Origin: Eikenella sp963515595
Lineage (GTDB): Bacteria; Pseudomonadota; Gammaproteobacteria; Burkholderiales; Neisseriaceae
Direction: 5' to 3'
Assembly (NCBI GenBank): GCA_963515595.1
Contig: CAUPYH010000058.1
Span: 1-10,321 of the forward strand
Length of the DNA: 10,321 bases
The notes below the pieces were generated by a model. It had not been told where the DNA came from, made no database searches, and saw only the letters and a list, made by a program, of their open reading frames with translations. Numbering within the stretch: position 1 is the stretch's first letter; the number at the start of each line of letters is the position of its first letter. The position numbers were made by a program, and so were the translations under genes. Shown here piece after piece: positions 1 through 6,201 of the stretch.

Positions 1-92
1 ACAAAAATCAGGACAAGGCGACGAGCCGCAGACAGTACAGATAGTACGGCAAGGCAAGGCAACGCTGTACTGGTTTTTGTTAATTCACTATA
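1..92. mobile_element. Correia repeat enclosed element (CREE/NEMIS), left end cut by window
   Basis: The sequence matches the Neisseria Correia element as I know it: an internal segment with AGGACAAGGCGACGAGCCGC, then GGCAAGG...GGCAACGC, ending in the terminal repeat TTAATTCACTATA at 80-92. The window opens about 12 bases inside the left terminal repeat, so the whole element would be near 104 bp, the usual size of the short class. These are non-autonomous miniature elements that target TA. Their transcribed hairpins can be RNase III substrates, and their ends can supply promoters. The right end creates TATAAA at 89-94, about 50 bp before the next gene, but the matching -35 is poor. Confidence 0.85.
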
Positions 93-100
93 AAACCCGC

Positions 101-112
101 TTCAGGTAGCCT
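101..112 (-). repeat. DNA uptake sequence (Eikenella dialect), exact
   Basis: This is an exact reverse-complement AGGCTACCTGAA lying between the Correia element and the DUF4184 gene. It is unpaired, with no inverted partner nearby. Confidence 0.85.
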
Positions 113-141
113 CTTGCCAAGCCCGCCTATCTTCTCCCGCC

Positions 142-879
142 ATGCCCTTCACCCTTGCCCACCCCGTTGCCGTGCTGCCCTTTGCCCGCTGCCGCCGCGT
201 CCACTTCCCGGCCATGGTTATCGGCAGCCTCGCGCCGGATTTCGTGTATTTCCTGCACGGCCGCGCCGTGCCGGGCGGGCATAGTTTGGCAAATCTGCTG
301 TGGCCGAACCTGCCGCTGTGTTTCGCCCTCTACGCGCTCTATCTCGCCTTGTGGTACCACACCTTGCGCGACTTCCTGCCCGACTGCCTCAACGCAGCCT
401 ACAGGCTACCTGAACATGCCATAGCCGCCGCACCGCAAAACCGCCGCTACATAGCGACCGTACTGTTTGCCTTTGTTTTCAGCGCCCTGTTCGGCATGAT
501 TACCCATCTGTTTTTAGATGCCTTCACCCACCCGACCGGCTGGTTTGTGCAACACTTTGCCCCGCTGCAACAGCCGCTGCTCGCCCTGCCGGCCTATAAG
601 TGGCTGCAATATGGCGGCGGCGTGTTCGGCTTGGGCGGCTGCCTGCTGTTTGCACTCCACGCCGCCCGCCACCGCCCGCACCGCTCGGCCAAAACCGCAC
701 GGCAGAAAAGCCGCTTCTGGGCAGCTTGCTCCCTGCTGACACTCTGCGGCTGGGCACTCTGGCAAACCGCCGCGCCTATCCCGTTGGCTCACGCCGCCAC
801 CCAAACCATCCGCCTCATCGACTGCGCCGTGCTCGGATTCTCACTGCTCTGCGCGGTACGGCGCTTTTCTTTCAGCTAG
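142..879 (+). CDS. DUF4184 family membrane protein
   Basis: A 245-residue protein whose N-terminus MPFTLAHPVAVLPF, followed by GSLAPDF at residues 28-34, is typical of the DUF4184 family (often starting MPFTxSHP). A H-x3-D-x3-H pattern (His122, Asp126, His130) lies in a hydrophobic stretch and resembles a metal site, as in YdjM-like membrane-bound predicted hydrolases; that link is an inference. Several hydrophobic segments (about residues 56-72, 103-125, 158-173, 190-206 and 225-240) suggest a multi-pass inner-membrane protein. The conserved N-terminus fixes the ATG start although no good Shine-Dalgarno is visible. An in-frame DUS (403-414) encodes Arg-Leu-Pro-Glu at residues 88-91. The gene overlaps the convergent downstream gene by 8 bp. 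The biochemical function of the family is not established. Confidence 0.85.
   Translation: MPFTLAHPVAVLPFARCRRVHFPAMVIGSLAPDFVYFLHGRAVPGGHSLANLLWPNLPLCFALYALYLALWYHTLRDFLPDCLNAAYRLPEHAIAAAPQNRRYIATVLFAFVFSALFGMITHLFLDAFTHPTGWFVQHFAPLQQPLLALPAYKWLQYGGGVFGLGGCLLFALHAARHRPHRSAKTARQKSRFWAACSLLTLCGWALWQTAAPIPLAHAATQTIRLIDCAVLGFSLLCAVRRFSFS
403..414 (+). repeat. DNA uptake sequence inside a coding region, exact
   Basis: An exact AGGCTACCTGAA inside the DUF4184 gene, read as Arg-Leu-Pro-Glu in a probably non-conserved loop. Confidence 0.85.
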
Positions 880-1084
880 CCTTTCCCAGCTTGCCGGGCT
901 GCTTAAAATCCATCTGCCCATTTAAGGCGAGCAGTGCTAAGGTTTCGCCGTTCTCTCCTACGAACTCAACCTCATACTTATCTTGCCCGTATATATCCAC
1001 AATCACGCCGCGTGCGCCGGCAGATAGGTGGTGTTCGGGAATATCTCCAATCAGTTCAACCACATCCAATAATTGATACGGCAT
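872..1084 (-). CDS. DUF4926 domain-containing small protein
   Basis: A 70-residue protein with the family pattern LLDVVEL...DIPEH...L.AGARGVIVDIY...YEVEFVGENGETLALLAL. This matches DUF4926, a small beta-rich fold of unknown function. The family normally covers almost the whole protein, as here, so the gene looks complete. The ATG at 1084 follows AAGGGGCGGCG, a usable ribosome binding site. It lies 58 bp after the ketosynthase-like gene on the same strand and could be co-transcribed with it, but nothing in the sequence links their functions. Its 3' end overlaps the convergent DUF4184 gene, and there is no terminator between them. Confidence 0.8.
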   Translation of the reverse strand: MPYQLLDVVELIGDIPEHHLSAGARGVIVDIYGQDKYEVEFVGENGETLALLALNGQMDFKQPGKLGKAS

Positions 1085-1142
1085 CGCCGCCCCTTTCTAT
1101 CGCTAAAACCCTGCATATGGCATGGGCTCACCCTGCACTGTG

Positions 1143-1880
1143 TTAAGCCTCATTCCCTATCTCATCGGCAGCAAGCGGCTCTATCTGCAATGCTGGCCAG
1201 ATGCCGTGTGGCGGCAGCAGAAGCTGGCCTTGCTGATGCAACTGCTCTTCCAAAGCCAATACCGCGGGCAGGAAGGCGGATTGGTGCGGCATAGTGGTAA
1301 TAGTGTGATTGATTGCAGCGGTGCTTATCTGCCAGCCGTGCTGCCGGGACGGCAGGCTACCTGAAACTTGCCACCACACGCTGCCTTCCTGCTCCCCCTG
1401 CCCCGCCTGTTCGTAAGCCCAGCCCAACAGCACAGTTTGCCCAGGCCCAGCCAACAATGCGTTCAGCACGGCATACAGCGGGCTGAGGCAGCTTTCGGCA
1501 TCGGCGGCGAGAAACACGCTGTTGCCGCTGCTGCTGAGGATTTGCGCCAGCTGGAACGTGGCGGCGTTGTGGAGGTTGGCCATAAAGTCGAGCGGTGAGG
1601 GCTGGCAGGCAGCAAGTTTCTGTTGCATCGCGGCCATGCGGGAGGGGGAACTGAACGGCGAGGCGAGATAAATGGCAGGGTTTTCAGGTAGCCCTTGGCA
1701 CAGCGGCAAGGCGCCGAGCAGGGCGAGCAGGGTGAAACGGCTCAGGCGGCGTGCATCAATGCCGTATTGCTCGCGCAAAAGGCGGCGCAGTTCGGCATCA
1801 GGCTGCTGCGGCTCGGCCAGGAAGCGGCTGCCGGCCTGGATGCGGCACAGTGGCCGATTAGGGGAAAAATCTGCCAGCAT
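1143..1880 (-). CDS. Beta-ketoacyl synthase-like protein, short Ketoacyl-synt_2 type
   Basis: About 245 residues. The region reading PAIYLASPFSSPSRM...SPLDFMANLHNAATFQLAQ matches the N-terminal ketosynthase-like family (Ketoacyl-synt_2, PF13723) found as a stand-alone protein of about 240 residues in aryl-polyene and related type II lipid clusters. The protein stops before the C-terminal ketosynthase half, and no nucleophilic Cys in a ketosynthase context is visible, so it is probably an accessory or chain-length-type partner, not a condensing enzyme. ATG at 1880 is preferred; a TTG at 1889 is also possible. The AAGGA at about 1893-1898 is rather close to the TTG and rather far from the ATG. 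One near-exact DUS (1683-1694) encodes Gly-Leu-Pro-Glu. A Correia element sits 38 bp upstream. It is separated from the other lipid genes by the LysR, reductase and SnoaL genes. Confidence 0.75.
   Translation of the reverse strand: MLADFSPNRPLCRIQAGSRFLAEPQQPDAELRRLLREQYGIDARRLSRFTLLALLGALPLCQGLPENPAIYLASPFSSPSRMAAMQQKLAACQPSPLDFMANLHNAATFQLAQILSSSGNSVFLAADAESCLSPLYAVLNALLAGPGQTVLLGWAYEQAGQGEQEGSVWWQVSGSLPSRQHGWQISTAAINHTITTMPHQSAFLPAVLALEEQLHQQGQLLLPPHGIWPALQIEPLAADEIGNEA
1354..1365 (+). repeat. DNA uptake sequence inside a coding region, exact
   Basis: An exact AGGCTACCTGAA on the plus strand, antisense to the ketosynthase-like gene, where it reads as Val-Ser-Gly-Ser-Leu. Confidence 0.85.
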
Positions 1881-1903
1881 ATTCGGCAATCGTCCTTTCT
1901 GTT

Positions 1904-1915
1904 TTCAGGTAGCCC
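1904..1915 (-). repeat. DNA uptake sequence, one mismatch
   Basis: TTCAGGTAGCCC, 11 of 12 bases, abutting the left end of the Correia element. A second near-match (2025-2036, TTCAGGTAGCTT) abuts its right end, so the element is bracketed by two same-orientation DUS copies. Confidence 0.75.
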
Positions 1916-1917
1916 GA

Positions 1918-2021
1918 TATAGTGGATTAAGTTTAAATCAGAACAAGGCGGCAAGCCGCAGACAACACAGGGACACGGCAAGGCGAGGCAACGCAATCCC
2001 TATTTTTGTTAATTCACCATA
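1918..2021. mobile_element. Complete Correia repeat enclosed element, 104 bp
   Basis: The terminal repeats TATAGTGGATTAA (1918-1930) and TTAATTCACCATA (2009-2021) are inverted with two mismatches, and the ends carry the TA expected from TA target duplication. The interior shares GGCAAGG.GAGGCAACGC and AAGCCGCAGACA with the copy at 1-92 but differs by small indels and many substitutions, so the two are not a recent duplication. It lies between the 3' end of the LysR gene (5 bp away) and the 5' end of the ketosynthase-like gene, where it could affect message stability through RNase III or supply promoter parts. The minus-strand TATATC at its left end is a weak -10 candidate. Confidence 0.88.
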
Positions 2022-2025
2022 TTTT

Positions 2026-2916
2026 TCAGGTAGCTTTCTTTCCGCCAAACACTTCTTTCAACGCTTCCAGCACAGCCGTGTTTTTCGCCGACTGTTTGGC
2101 ATGGGCAACGACGGCATAGATATTCTTTTCGGCAATCCGATGTTGCGGCAACACGATTTTCAGGCGCCCGCTGTCGAGCAATGGGGCGATTTCGAGCGAC
2201 AGAGCAAGGGTCAATCCCAGCCCTTCAGCGGCAAGATAGTAGGCGCTGGCGGCGGATGAAGGGCATTCGGTCAGGCTGTCTGGCCAACGCCCAGACAGGC
2301 CGAGTTCGGCCAAGGCGGCGCGCAGAATAGTCTCGCTATGGCACAGCCAGTGTGCCGCAAGCAGGTCTTCAACCTGCTTAACGGGATGCGCGGCCAGATA
2401 ATCCGGGGCGGCGCAGATGTGCATTAGGCAGCTAGTCAGACGGCGGGGAACATTATCAGGAGACGCGGCAATTTCGCCAGCGCGGATGGCAATGTCGGCA
2501 TCATTATGCTGCAAATCAACGGCTTCATCTTGCGCCATCAGGATGATGCGAATGTCAGGATAGCGTTCGCGCACCGTACCCAGCAGGCGGCGGGTTTCAG
2601 GCGCGTTGATGAAGCCTGTGGGCAGCGAAATCCGCACCTGCCCGCTCGGGCGGTGTTTCAACGCGGCCATGTCGTCGTCGGCCTGCCGCATGGTTTGCAC
2701 CAAATGCTCGGCATGGTGCAGCAGCACCTGCCCGGCTTCGGTCAGCTCCAGGCGGCGCGTGCTGCGGTTGAGCAGTTTTACGCCGTAGAGCCGCTCCAAA
2801 TGCCGTATGTGCTGGCTCACCGCGCTAGCGGTCATGCCCAGCGGCACGGCGGCGCGGCTCATATTGCCCTGTTTGGCCACTTCGGCAAAAATCAGCAGCA
2901 GTTTCGCCTTTTCCAT
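2026..2916 (-). CDS. LysR-family transcriptional regulator
   Basis: A 296-residue protein of standard LysR length. The winged helix-turn-helix occupies residues 1-60 (FAEVAKQGNMSRAA...MTASAVSQHIRHLERLYGVKLLNRSTRRLELTEAG), followed by a linker helix and a substrate-binding domain at about 90-290 (ISLPTGF, DADIAIRAGE, APDYLA). ATG at 2916 is chosen over an upstream TTG at 2943 because GCGGAG lies 6 bases before it and the protein then starts at the usual LysR position. It is transcribed divergently from a reductase gene, the classical arrangement for a LysR regulator and its target, so it probably controls that gene and itself. The inducer is unknown. The last codons, Ala-Thr-stop, come from a near-exact DUS. 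Confidence 0.93.
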   Translation of the reverse strand: MEKAKLLLIFAEVAKQGNMSRAAVPLGMTASAVSQHIRHLERLYGVKLLNRSTRRLELTEAGQVLLHHAEHLVQTMRQADDDMAALKHRPSGQVRISLPTGFINAPETRRLLGTVRERYPDIRIILMAQDEAVDLQHNDADIAIRAGEIAASPDNVPRRLTSCLMHICAAPDYLAAHPVKQVEDLLAAHWLCHSETILRAALAELGLSGRWPDSLTECPSSAASAYYLAAEGLGLTLALSLEIAPLLDSGRLKIVLPQHRIAEKNIYAVVAHAKQSAKNTAVLEALKEVFGGKKAT

Positions 2917-2954
2917 CTCAAGCTCCGCTTCAAACTGTTTCAAGAAATATACGG

Positions 2955-2984
2955 ATTATCAAGCAATGCTTATCCGAATACAAT
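2955..2984. promoter_or_regulatory. Overlapping divergent promoters with a central dyad
   Basis: Plus strand: TTATCA (2956-2961), 17-bp spacer, TACAAT (2979-2984), suited to the reductase gene. Minus strand: TTGTAT (2978-2983), 17-bp spacer, GATAAT (2955-2960), suited to the lysR gene. The two promoters occupy the same 30 bp face to face. The shared spacer holds the dyad AAGC-AAT-GCTT (2961-2971), close to a LysR-type T-N11-A site but with C in place of the first T. One bound regulator could switch both directions. This is a reading of consensus matches, not a mapped start site. Confidence 0.55.
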
Positions 2985-3034
2985 GCGCTCCAAGGTTAAG
3001 CAATTCTTTTCAACTCGTATCTTAGGAGCAAAAA

Positions 3035-3610
3035 ATGGCAAATATTTCTATTTTCGGACAAGGCAATATGGGCAACGCCATCGGTGGTCTGTTTCAGGCG
3101 GCAGGGCATCAGGTTTCATTTGTGAAGCGCGGAGAAGCAAACTCACAGTTGGGCGACATTATTGTGCTGGCCGTGCCCTTCGCCTCGGTAGACGGCATTA
3201 TTGGCCAATACGCCACGCAGCTCGCAGGCAAAACCGTGGTGGACATCACCAATCCGGTTAATTTCGACACGATGGATGGCCTACTGGTATCCGCAGGCAG
3301 CTCCGCCGCCGAGTACATCGCCACCCAATTGCCGCAAAGCCGTGTGCTCAAAGCCTTCAACACCAACTTTGCTGCCACCCTCGCCAGTCGCAAAGTGGCC
3401 AACAAAGCGGAAACCACCGTGCTGATTGCTGGCGACAGCGATGAAGCCAAGCAGCAGCTGGTCGACGCACTGAAAGGCAGCGGCGTGTACAGCAAAGACG
3501 CGGGCAGCCTGAAACGGGCGCGCGAGCTGGAAGCCTTCGGCTTCCTCGCCATCACCCTGGCCGTGCGCGAACAAATCAGCTGGACGGGCGGCTTTGCATT
3601 GTTTGACTGA
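3035..3610 (+). CDS. NAD(P)-binding oxidoreductase, F420H2:NADP oxidoreductase-like
   Basis: A 191-residue protein that opens with a Rossmann fold: FGQGNMG at residues 7-13 is the GxGxxG dinucleotide loop, and the second strand ends VKRGE, whose basic residues suggest NADP(H). Further family signs are LAVPFASV, VVDITNPVNF, KAFNTNFAATLAS, and the C-terminal ARELEAFGFLAITLAVREQISWTGGFALF. This is the F420_oxidored (PF03807) family in its short bacterial form. Neisseriaceae are not known to make cofactor F420, so the partner is more likely a flavin or another acceptor. AGGAG seven bases before the ATG is a strong ribosome binding site. The gene is divergent from, and probably regulated by, the neighbouring LysR protein. 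A DUS hairpin follows the stop codon. Confidence 0.85.
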   Translation: MANISIFGQGNMGNAIGGLFQAAGHQVSFVKRGEANSQLGDIIVLAVPFASVDGIIGQYATQLAGKTVVDITNPVNFDTMDGLLVSAGSSAAEYIATQLPQSRVLKAFNTNFAATLASRKVANKAETTVLIAGDSDEAKQQLVDALKGSGVYSKDAGSLKRARELEAFGFLAITLAVREQISWTGGFALFD

Positions 3611-3620
3611 TTCAGCCCGA

Positions 3621-3660
3621 AAGGCTACCTGAAAAGCAAAACAACTTTTCAGGTAACCTT
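3621..3660. terminator. DUS inverted-pair hairpin, probable terminator
   Basis: Arms 3621-3636 (AAGGCTACCTGAAAAG) and 3645-3660 pair over 16 bp with one C-A mismatch around an 8-base loop. The left arm contains an exact DUS and the right arm one with a single mismatch. It starts 10 bp after the reductase stop codon. Paired DUS between genes is a known Neisseriaceae terminator form. The run of T is short, so efficiency is uncertain. Confidence 0.65.
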
Positions 3661-3704
3661 ACCATAACCAACCGACATTTTTCCTTCTTTTAAGGAGTCA
3701 ACAC

Positions 3705-4187
3705 GTGAAAGAACTGATGATCATCCTCGTGGCCGCCGCCGCACTTGCCGCACCCGCCGCCTATGCCGACACCCAAACAGCACCCGATGCCGTGATTCAT
3801 GCCAACCGCCAAGACCAAACCGCCATCAACCGTCTGTTGGCCGATTACGCTGCCGCACTCAAAACCGAATCACCGCAAGCCGTTGCCGCCCTGTTTACGG
3901 CAGACGGCGTGGTTATGCCGTATTCCTCGCCCACGGCTGCCGGTAAGCAGGGGCTGGAGGGCAACTACTCGGGGCTGTTTGCCAATGTCGGTTTGGATTT
4001 GAATTTCACCGTGCTGGAAATGAACGTGCTGGGCAGATACGCCTTCGTGCGCTCCACTTCCAAAGGCCCGGTTACCGTCAAATCCACCCGACAAACCGCG
4101 CCCGATGACTTCCGCGAACTTTGGGTGATGGAAAAAGTAAACGGCCAATGGAAAATCGCACGCTATATGTTCAACCAATCGCACTAA
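3705..4187 (+). CDS. Secreted SnoaL/NTF2-like (DUF4440-type) protein
   Basis: A 160-residue protein with a clear signal peptide, MKELMIILVAAAALAAPAAYA, with probable cleavage after Ala21 (AYA-DT). The mature part (about 29-158) is a single NTF2-like cone: an N-terminal helix (QDQTAINRLLADYAAALKTESPQAVAALFTADGVVMPY), then strands ending ELWVMEKVNGQWKIARYMFNQ. This is the pattern of the SgcJ/EcaC and DUF4440 families, which bind small ligands or act as isomerases, but no catalytic residues can be assigned. The start is GTG, with AAGGAG eight bases upstream. It sits 94 bp after the reductase gene behind a DUS hairpin, so it may be partly or separately transcribed. A strong hairpin terminator follows. 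Export to the periplasm is inferred from the signal peptide. Confidence 0.82.
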   Translation: MKELMIILVAAAALAAPAAYADTQTAPDAVIHANRQDQTAINRLLADYAAALKTESPQAVAALFTADGVVMPYSSPTAAGKQGLEGNYSGLFANVGLDLNFTVLEMNVLGRYAFVRSTSKGPVTVKSTRQTAPDDFRELWVMEKVNGQWKIARYMFNQSH

Positions 4188-4206
4188 CGCTTACACCATA
4201 AAGCTA

Positions 4207-4240
4207 GGGCAAACCGCTCTCACCCGTAGGTTTGCCCTTT
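4207..4240 (+). terminator. Rho-independent terminator after the SnoaL-like gene
   Basis: A perfect 9-bp stem, GGGCAAACC (4207-4215) with GGTTTGCCC (4229-4237), around a 13-base loop and followed by TTT. It begins 19 bp after the stop codon. Confidence 0.75.
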
Positions 4241-4254
4241 GCCGCATCTTTCCA

Positions 4255-4297
4255 AAGGCTACCTGAAAATACCGGGAATCCGTTTTCAGGTAGCCTT
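4255..4297. terminator. Perfect DUS inverted pair, probable bidirectional terminator
   Basis: Arms 4255-4269 and 4283-4297 pair perfectly over 15 bp around a 13-base loop; each contains an exact DUS. The stem carries A-run and T-run edges in both directions. It lies between the convergent SnoaL-like gene and the ketosynthase gene, as expected for a shared terminator. Confidence 0.75.
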
Positions 4298-4344
4298 ATC
4301 AATCCACGCCGCACAACATCCGCACCATTTCATGCGAATCTGCT

Positions 4345-5460
4345 TCAACCCTGCCAATCCAACACCCAGGTGCAATGGCTGCCGCCGAAGCCAAGGAAAT
4401 AGTTCAGATAGCTGCCGTTTGGCAGCGGCTGGCCGTGCAGGGTGGGCAAAGGGAATTCGGGGGAGGATATGGGCAGGGGTGGCAGGCGGCCTTGTTGCAA
4501 GGCGGCGTGCAACAGGGCGGTTTCCAAGGCGGCACTCGTGCCGAGGGTGTGGCCGGTGTAGGGTTTGAACAGCAGGGCCGGAGTATGCGGCCAGATTTGG
4601 CGGTGCACCTGCATTTCTACTTCATCGCTCAGGCCGCCGCTGCCGTGGGTTTTCACGCCGCGCAAATCCTGTGCGGCCATGCCGGATCGGCGCAGGCATT
4701 CGGCAAGCAGGCTGTGCAGCGGTTCTGCGGAAGAGGCGGTGAGGTTGAGGTGGTCGGTTTGCGCGGTGAAACCGTGCAGGCGGCAGGCGTAATCGCGGTG
4801 CGGCTGTGCTGATAAGGCCAGCGCGGCGGCGGCTTCGCCCAACACCAGCCCGCCTGAATCGAGAAACGGCAGCCTGCCCGGCTCGGTGTCAAGCAGATTC
4901 ATGGCATAGAAATGCTCGAAGGTGAGCCGGTTGAAGCTTTCAAAGCCGACCACAATGGCGCGTTCGGCCAAGCCGTTTTCGATGCTGCGGGCGGCAGCAA
5001 GCAGGGCTTGGGCGGCGGCGGTGCAAGAGGTGGCGAAGCTGAATACGTTGGGGCTGCGCAAACTGGTTTTCAGGTAGCCTCCGATTTCGCACAAGGTGTA
5101 GTGTTCTTCTTCGGGGCTGGCAGCCAGCGCCGCTTCGCGGTCGGACATCACATAGGAGGTGGAACCGATAAACACGGGAATACCGGCCAGGTTGTCTGCC
5201 TCCCAGCCGGCCACGGCGGCGGCTTGGCGGATTTGAGCCTCAATCCAGCCGCACAGCTGCGCCAGCGTGGCCGGAGCGGCGGGGAAGGCGGCAAAATACG
5301 GCAGCTCGCGCGGCTGCCCCAGGCCGTGTGCGGTACGGCGGGCGGGCGGCAGGAAGGGTGTTTCAGGTAACCCGAACGGGCGGCTGCCCTGCCCTTGTGC
5401 GCACCAATAACTGCTGCCGCACAAATAGGCGGCTCGGGATGGAGTGTTTGCAGTGTTCAT
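4345..5460 (-). CDS. Beta-ketoacyl-ACP synthase (FabF-like, specialised)
   Basis: A 371-residue condensing enzyme with a complete active site: nucleophile Cys146 in FSFATSCTAAAQAL, His272 in VKTHGSGGLSDEVE, and Lys299 with His304 in KPYTGHTLGTSAALE. The Lys-to-His spacing is the same as in FabF. The glycine-rich C-terminal loop GFGG is at 357-360. It would join an acyl chain to malonyl-ACP by decarboxylative Claisen condensation in the cytoplasm. It is somewhat shorter than housekeeping FabF (about 410) and diverges in the N-terminal half, so a dedicated lipid or polyene pathway is more likely than bulk fatty-acid synthesis. The start lies 3 bp after the upstream stop codon, so translation is probably coupled; its ribosome site (GAGG) lies within the DUS region. 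An in-frame DUS at 5069-5080 encodes Gly-Tyr-Leu-Lys. Confidence 0.87.
   Translation of the reverse strand: MNTANTPSRAAYLCGSSYWCAQGQGSRPFGLPETPFLPPARRTAHGLGQPRELPYFAAFPAAPATLAQLCGWIEAQIRQAAAVAGWEADNLAGIPVFIGSTSYVMSDREAALAASPEEEHYTLCEIGGYLKTSLRSPNVFSFATSCTAAAQALLAAARSIENGLAERAIVVGFESFNRLTFEHFYAMNLLDTEPGRLPFLDSGGLVLGEAAAALALSAQPHRDYACRLHGFTAQTDHLNLTASSAEPLHSLLAECLRRSGMAAQDLRGVKTHGSGGLSDEVEMQVHRQIWPHTPALLFKPYTGHTLGTSAALETALLHAALQQGRLPPLPISSPEFPLPTLHGQPLPNGSYLNYFLGFGGSHCTWVLDWQG
5069..5080 (-). repeat. DNA uptake sequence inside the ketosynthase gene, exact
   Basis: An exact copy, read in the sense frame as part of Gly-Gly-Tyr-Leu-Lys. A degenerate copy (two mismatches, 5362-5373) in the same gene reads Gly-Leu-Pro-Glu. 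Confidence 0.85.
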
Positions 5461-5462
5461 TT

Positions 5463-5474
5463 TTCAGGTAGCCT
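5463..5474 (-). repeat. DNA uptake sequence forming a gene end, exact
   Basis: On the minus strand GCT-ACC-TGA of the DUS is the Ala-Thr-stop of the upstream 158-residue gene, and the ketosynthase ATG begins 3 bases after that stop. The DUS therefore fills the whole gene junction. Confidence 0.85.
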
Positions 5475-5940
5475 CAAGCGGTCTGCCCGGCGTTTCCAGC
5501 AATTCCCATTCATACTCCGCCTCATGGATGGCCAGCGCATAGCCGTTTTCGAGATACAGCGCGAAATCGTCATGTTGTTCAAACCAATGATCCAAAGCGG
5601 CCTGCAAGGCGGGCAGGGAAATGCGCGCCCAGAAGCCGAAGCCGTTTTCGCTTAAGCTTATCCACGCCGTATCGGCAAGCAAGGCGCGTATCCGGCGCAC
5701 CATTTCGGCACGGGCGGCTTGGTGTTGGGCTTGGTGAAGCGGGCGGTCGATGATGCCGCTTTGATGAAACGGGAAAGTGGCGGCGGCCGGGTTAGTAAGC
5801 CGATAGATGCCGCTGTCGATAAACCGGCGGGCAATGTCGCCATCTGTGGATTGGATGTCGGTAATGTTTAAAAAGGCGTAGCGCTGCCGCAAGCGGGCTT
5901 GGGCGTTGCGTTGTTGGAGTTGGGCGATTTTAGGGTTCAT
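5464..5940 (-). CDS. Protein of unknown function, 158 residues
   Basis: I do not recognise this protein. The ATG at 5940 is preferred to an upstream in-frame start at 5988 because AAGGGTG lies five bases before it and the upstream extension only translates a DUS. It has a basic, Gln/Arg-rich N-terminus (about residues 1-22), a middle section with RRFIDSGIYRLTNP, a helical stretch rich in Ala and Arg (about 70-90), and an acidic, aromatic C-terminal half (WISLSENGFGFWARI, DHWFEQHDDFALYLENGYALAIHEAEYEWELLE). There is no signal peptide or membrane segment, so it is probably cytosolic. It is followed after 3 bp by the ketosynthase gene and is almost certainly co-transcribed with it. A role as an accessory of the lipid enzyme is a guess from position only. 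Confidence 0.7.
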   Translation of the reverse strand: MNPKIAQLQQRNAQARLRQRYAFLNITDIQSTDGDIARRFIDSGIYRLTNPAAATFPFHQSGIIDRPLHQAQHQAARAEMVRRIRALLADTAWISLSENGFGFWARISLPALQAALDHWFEQHDDFALYLENGYALAIHEAEYEWELLETPGRPLEAT

Positions 5941-5953
5941 GGTTACACCCTTA

Positions 5954-5965
5954 AGGCTACCTGAA
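5954..5965 (+). repeat. DNA uptake sequence, exact
   Basis: An exact AGGCTACCTGAA 13 bp upstream of the 158-residue gene, in its leader region. Confidence 0.85.
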
Positions 5966-6069
5966 AAATATAGACAACTGTTTAACAAAAATATTCAAAC
6001 CACTCGGCACAAATTTTCCAGTGAGAATGGTGCAGCTATGCTTATCTGCTGGTGCAGCCGAACGGAGCG

Positions 6070-6143
6070 CGGTTTTTCGGGGAATAAGGGCTTGCATGTT
6101 CGAAGCGGCGCAGCCGCAAGTTGCGAGCCCGCCCGAAAAACCG
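6070..6143. repeat. Nested palindromic repeat
   Basis: Outer arms CGGTTTTTCGGG (6070-6081) and CCCGAAAAACCG (6132-6143) pair perfectly over 12 bp. Inside them GGGCTTGC (6088-6095) pairs with GCGAGCCC (6123-6130) with one G-T wobble. At the centre GCGGC (6105-6109) pairs with GCCGC (6113-6117). The result is a long branched or interrupted stem typical of dispersed intergenic repeats. I cannot name the family. Confidence 0.65.
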
Positions 6144-6158
6144 TGCGAAGTGAGGGAA

Positions 6159-6175
6159 GTTTGGCGAAGCCAAAC
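6159..6175. repeat. Short hairpin with GGCGAAGCC core
   Basis: GTTTGGC (6159-6165), loop GAA, GCCAAAC (6169-6175). The GCGAAGC core is a known very stable mini-hairpin. Confidence 0.6.
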
Positions 6176-6201
6176 CTGTGCCCGCAGTCGCCTTTCTTTT
6201 G

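Noticed and set aside
2506..3261. 251-codon plus-strand frame spanning the lysR 5' half, the promoter region and the reductase gene
   Set aside because: It crosses two well-supported genes and their divergent promoter, and its translation is of no recognisable family.
5941..5988. Longer N-terminus for the 158-residue protein starting at 5988
   Set aside because: The extra 16 residues translate a DUS and leader, and a good ribosome site precedes the ATG at 5940.
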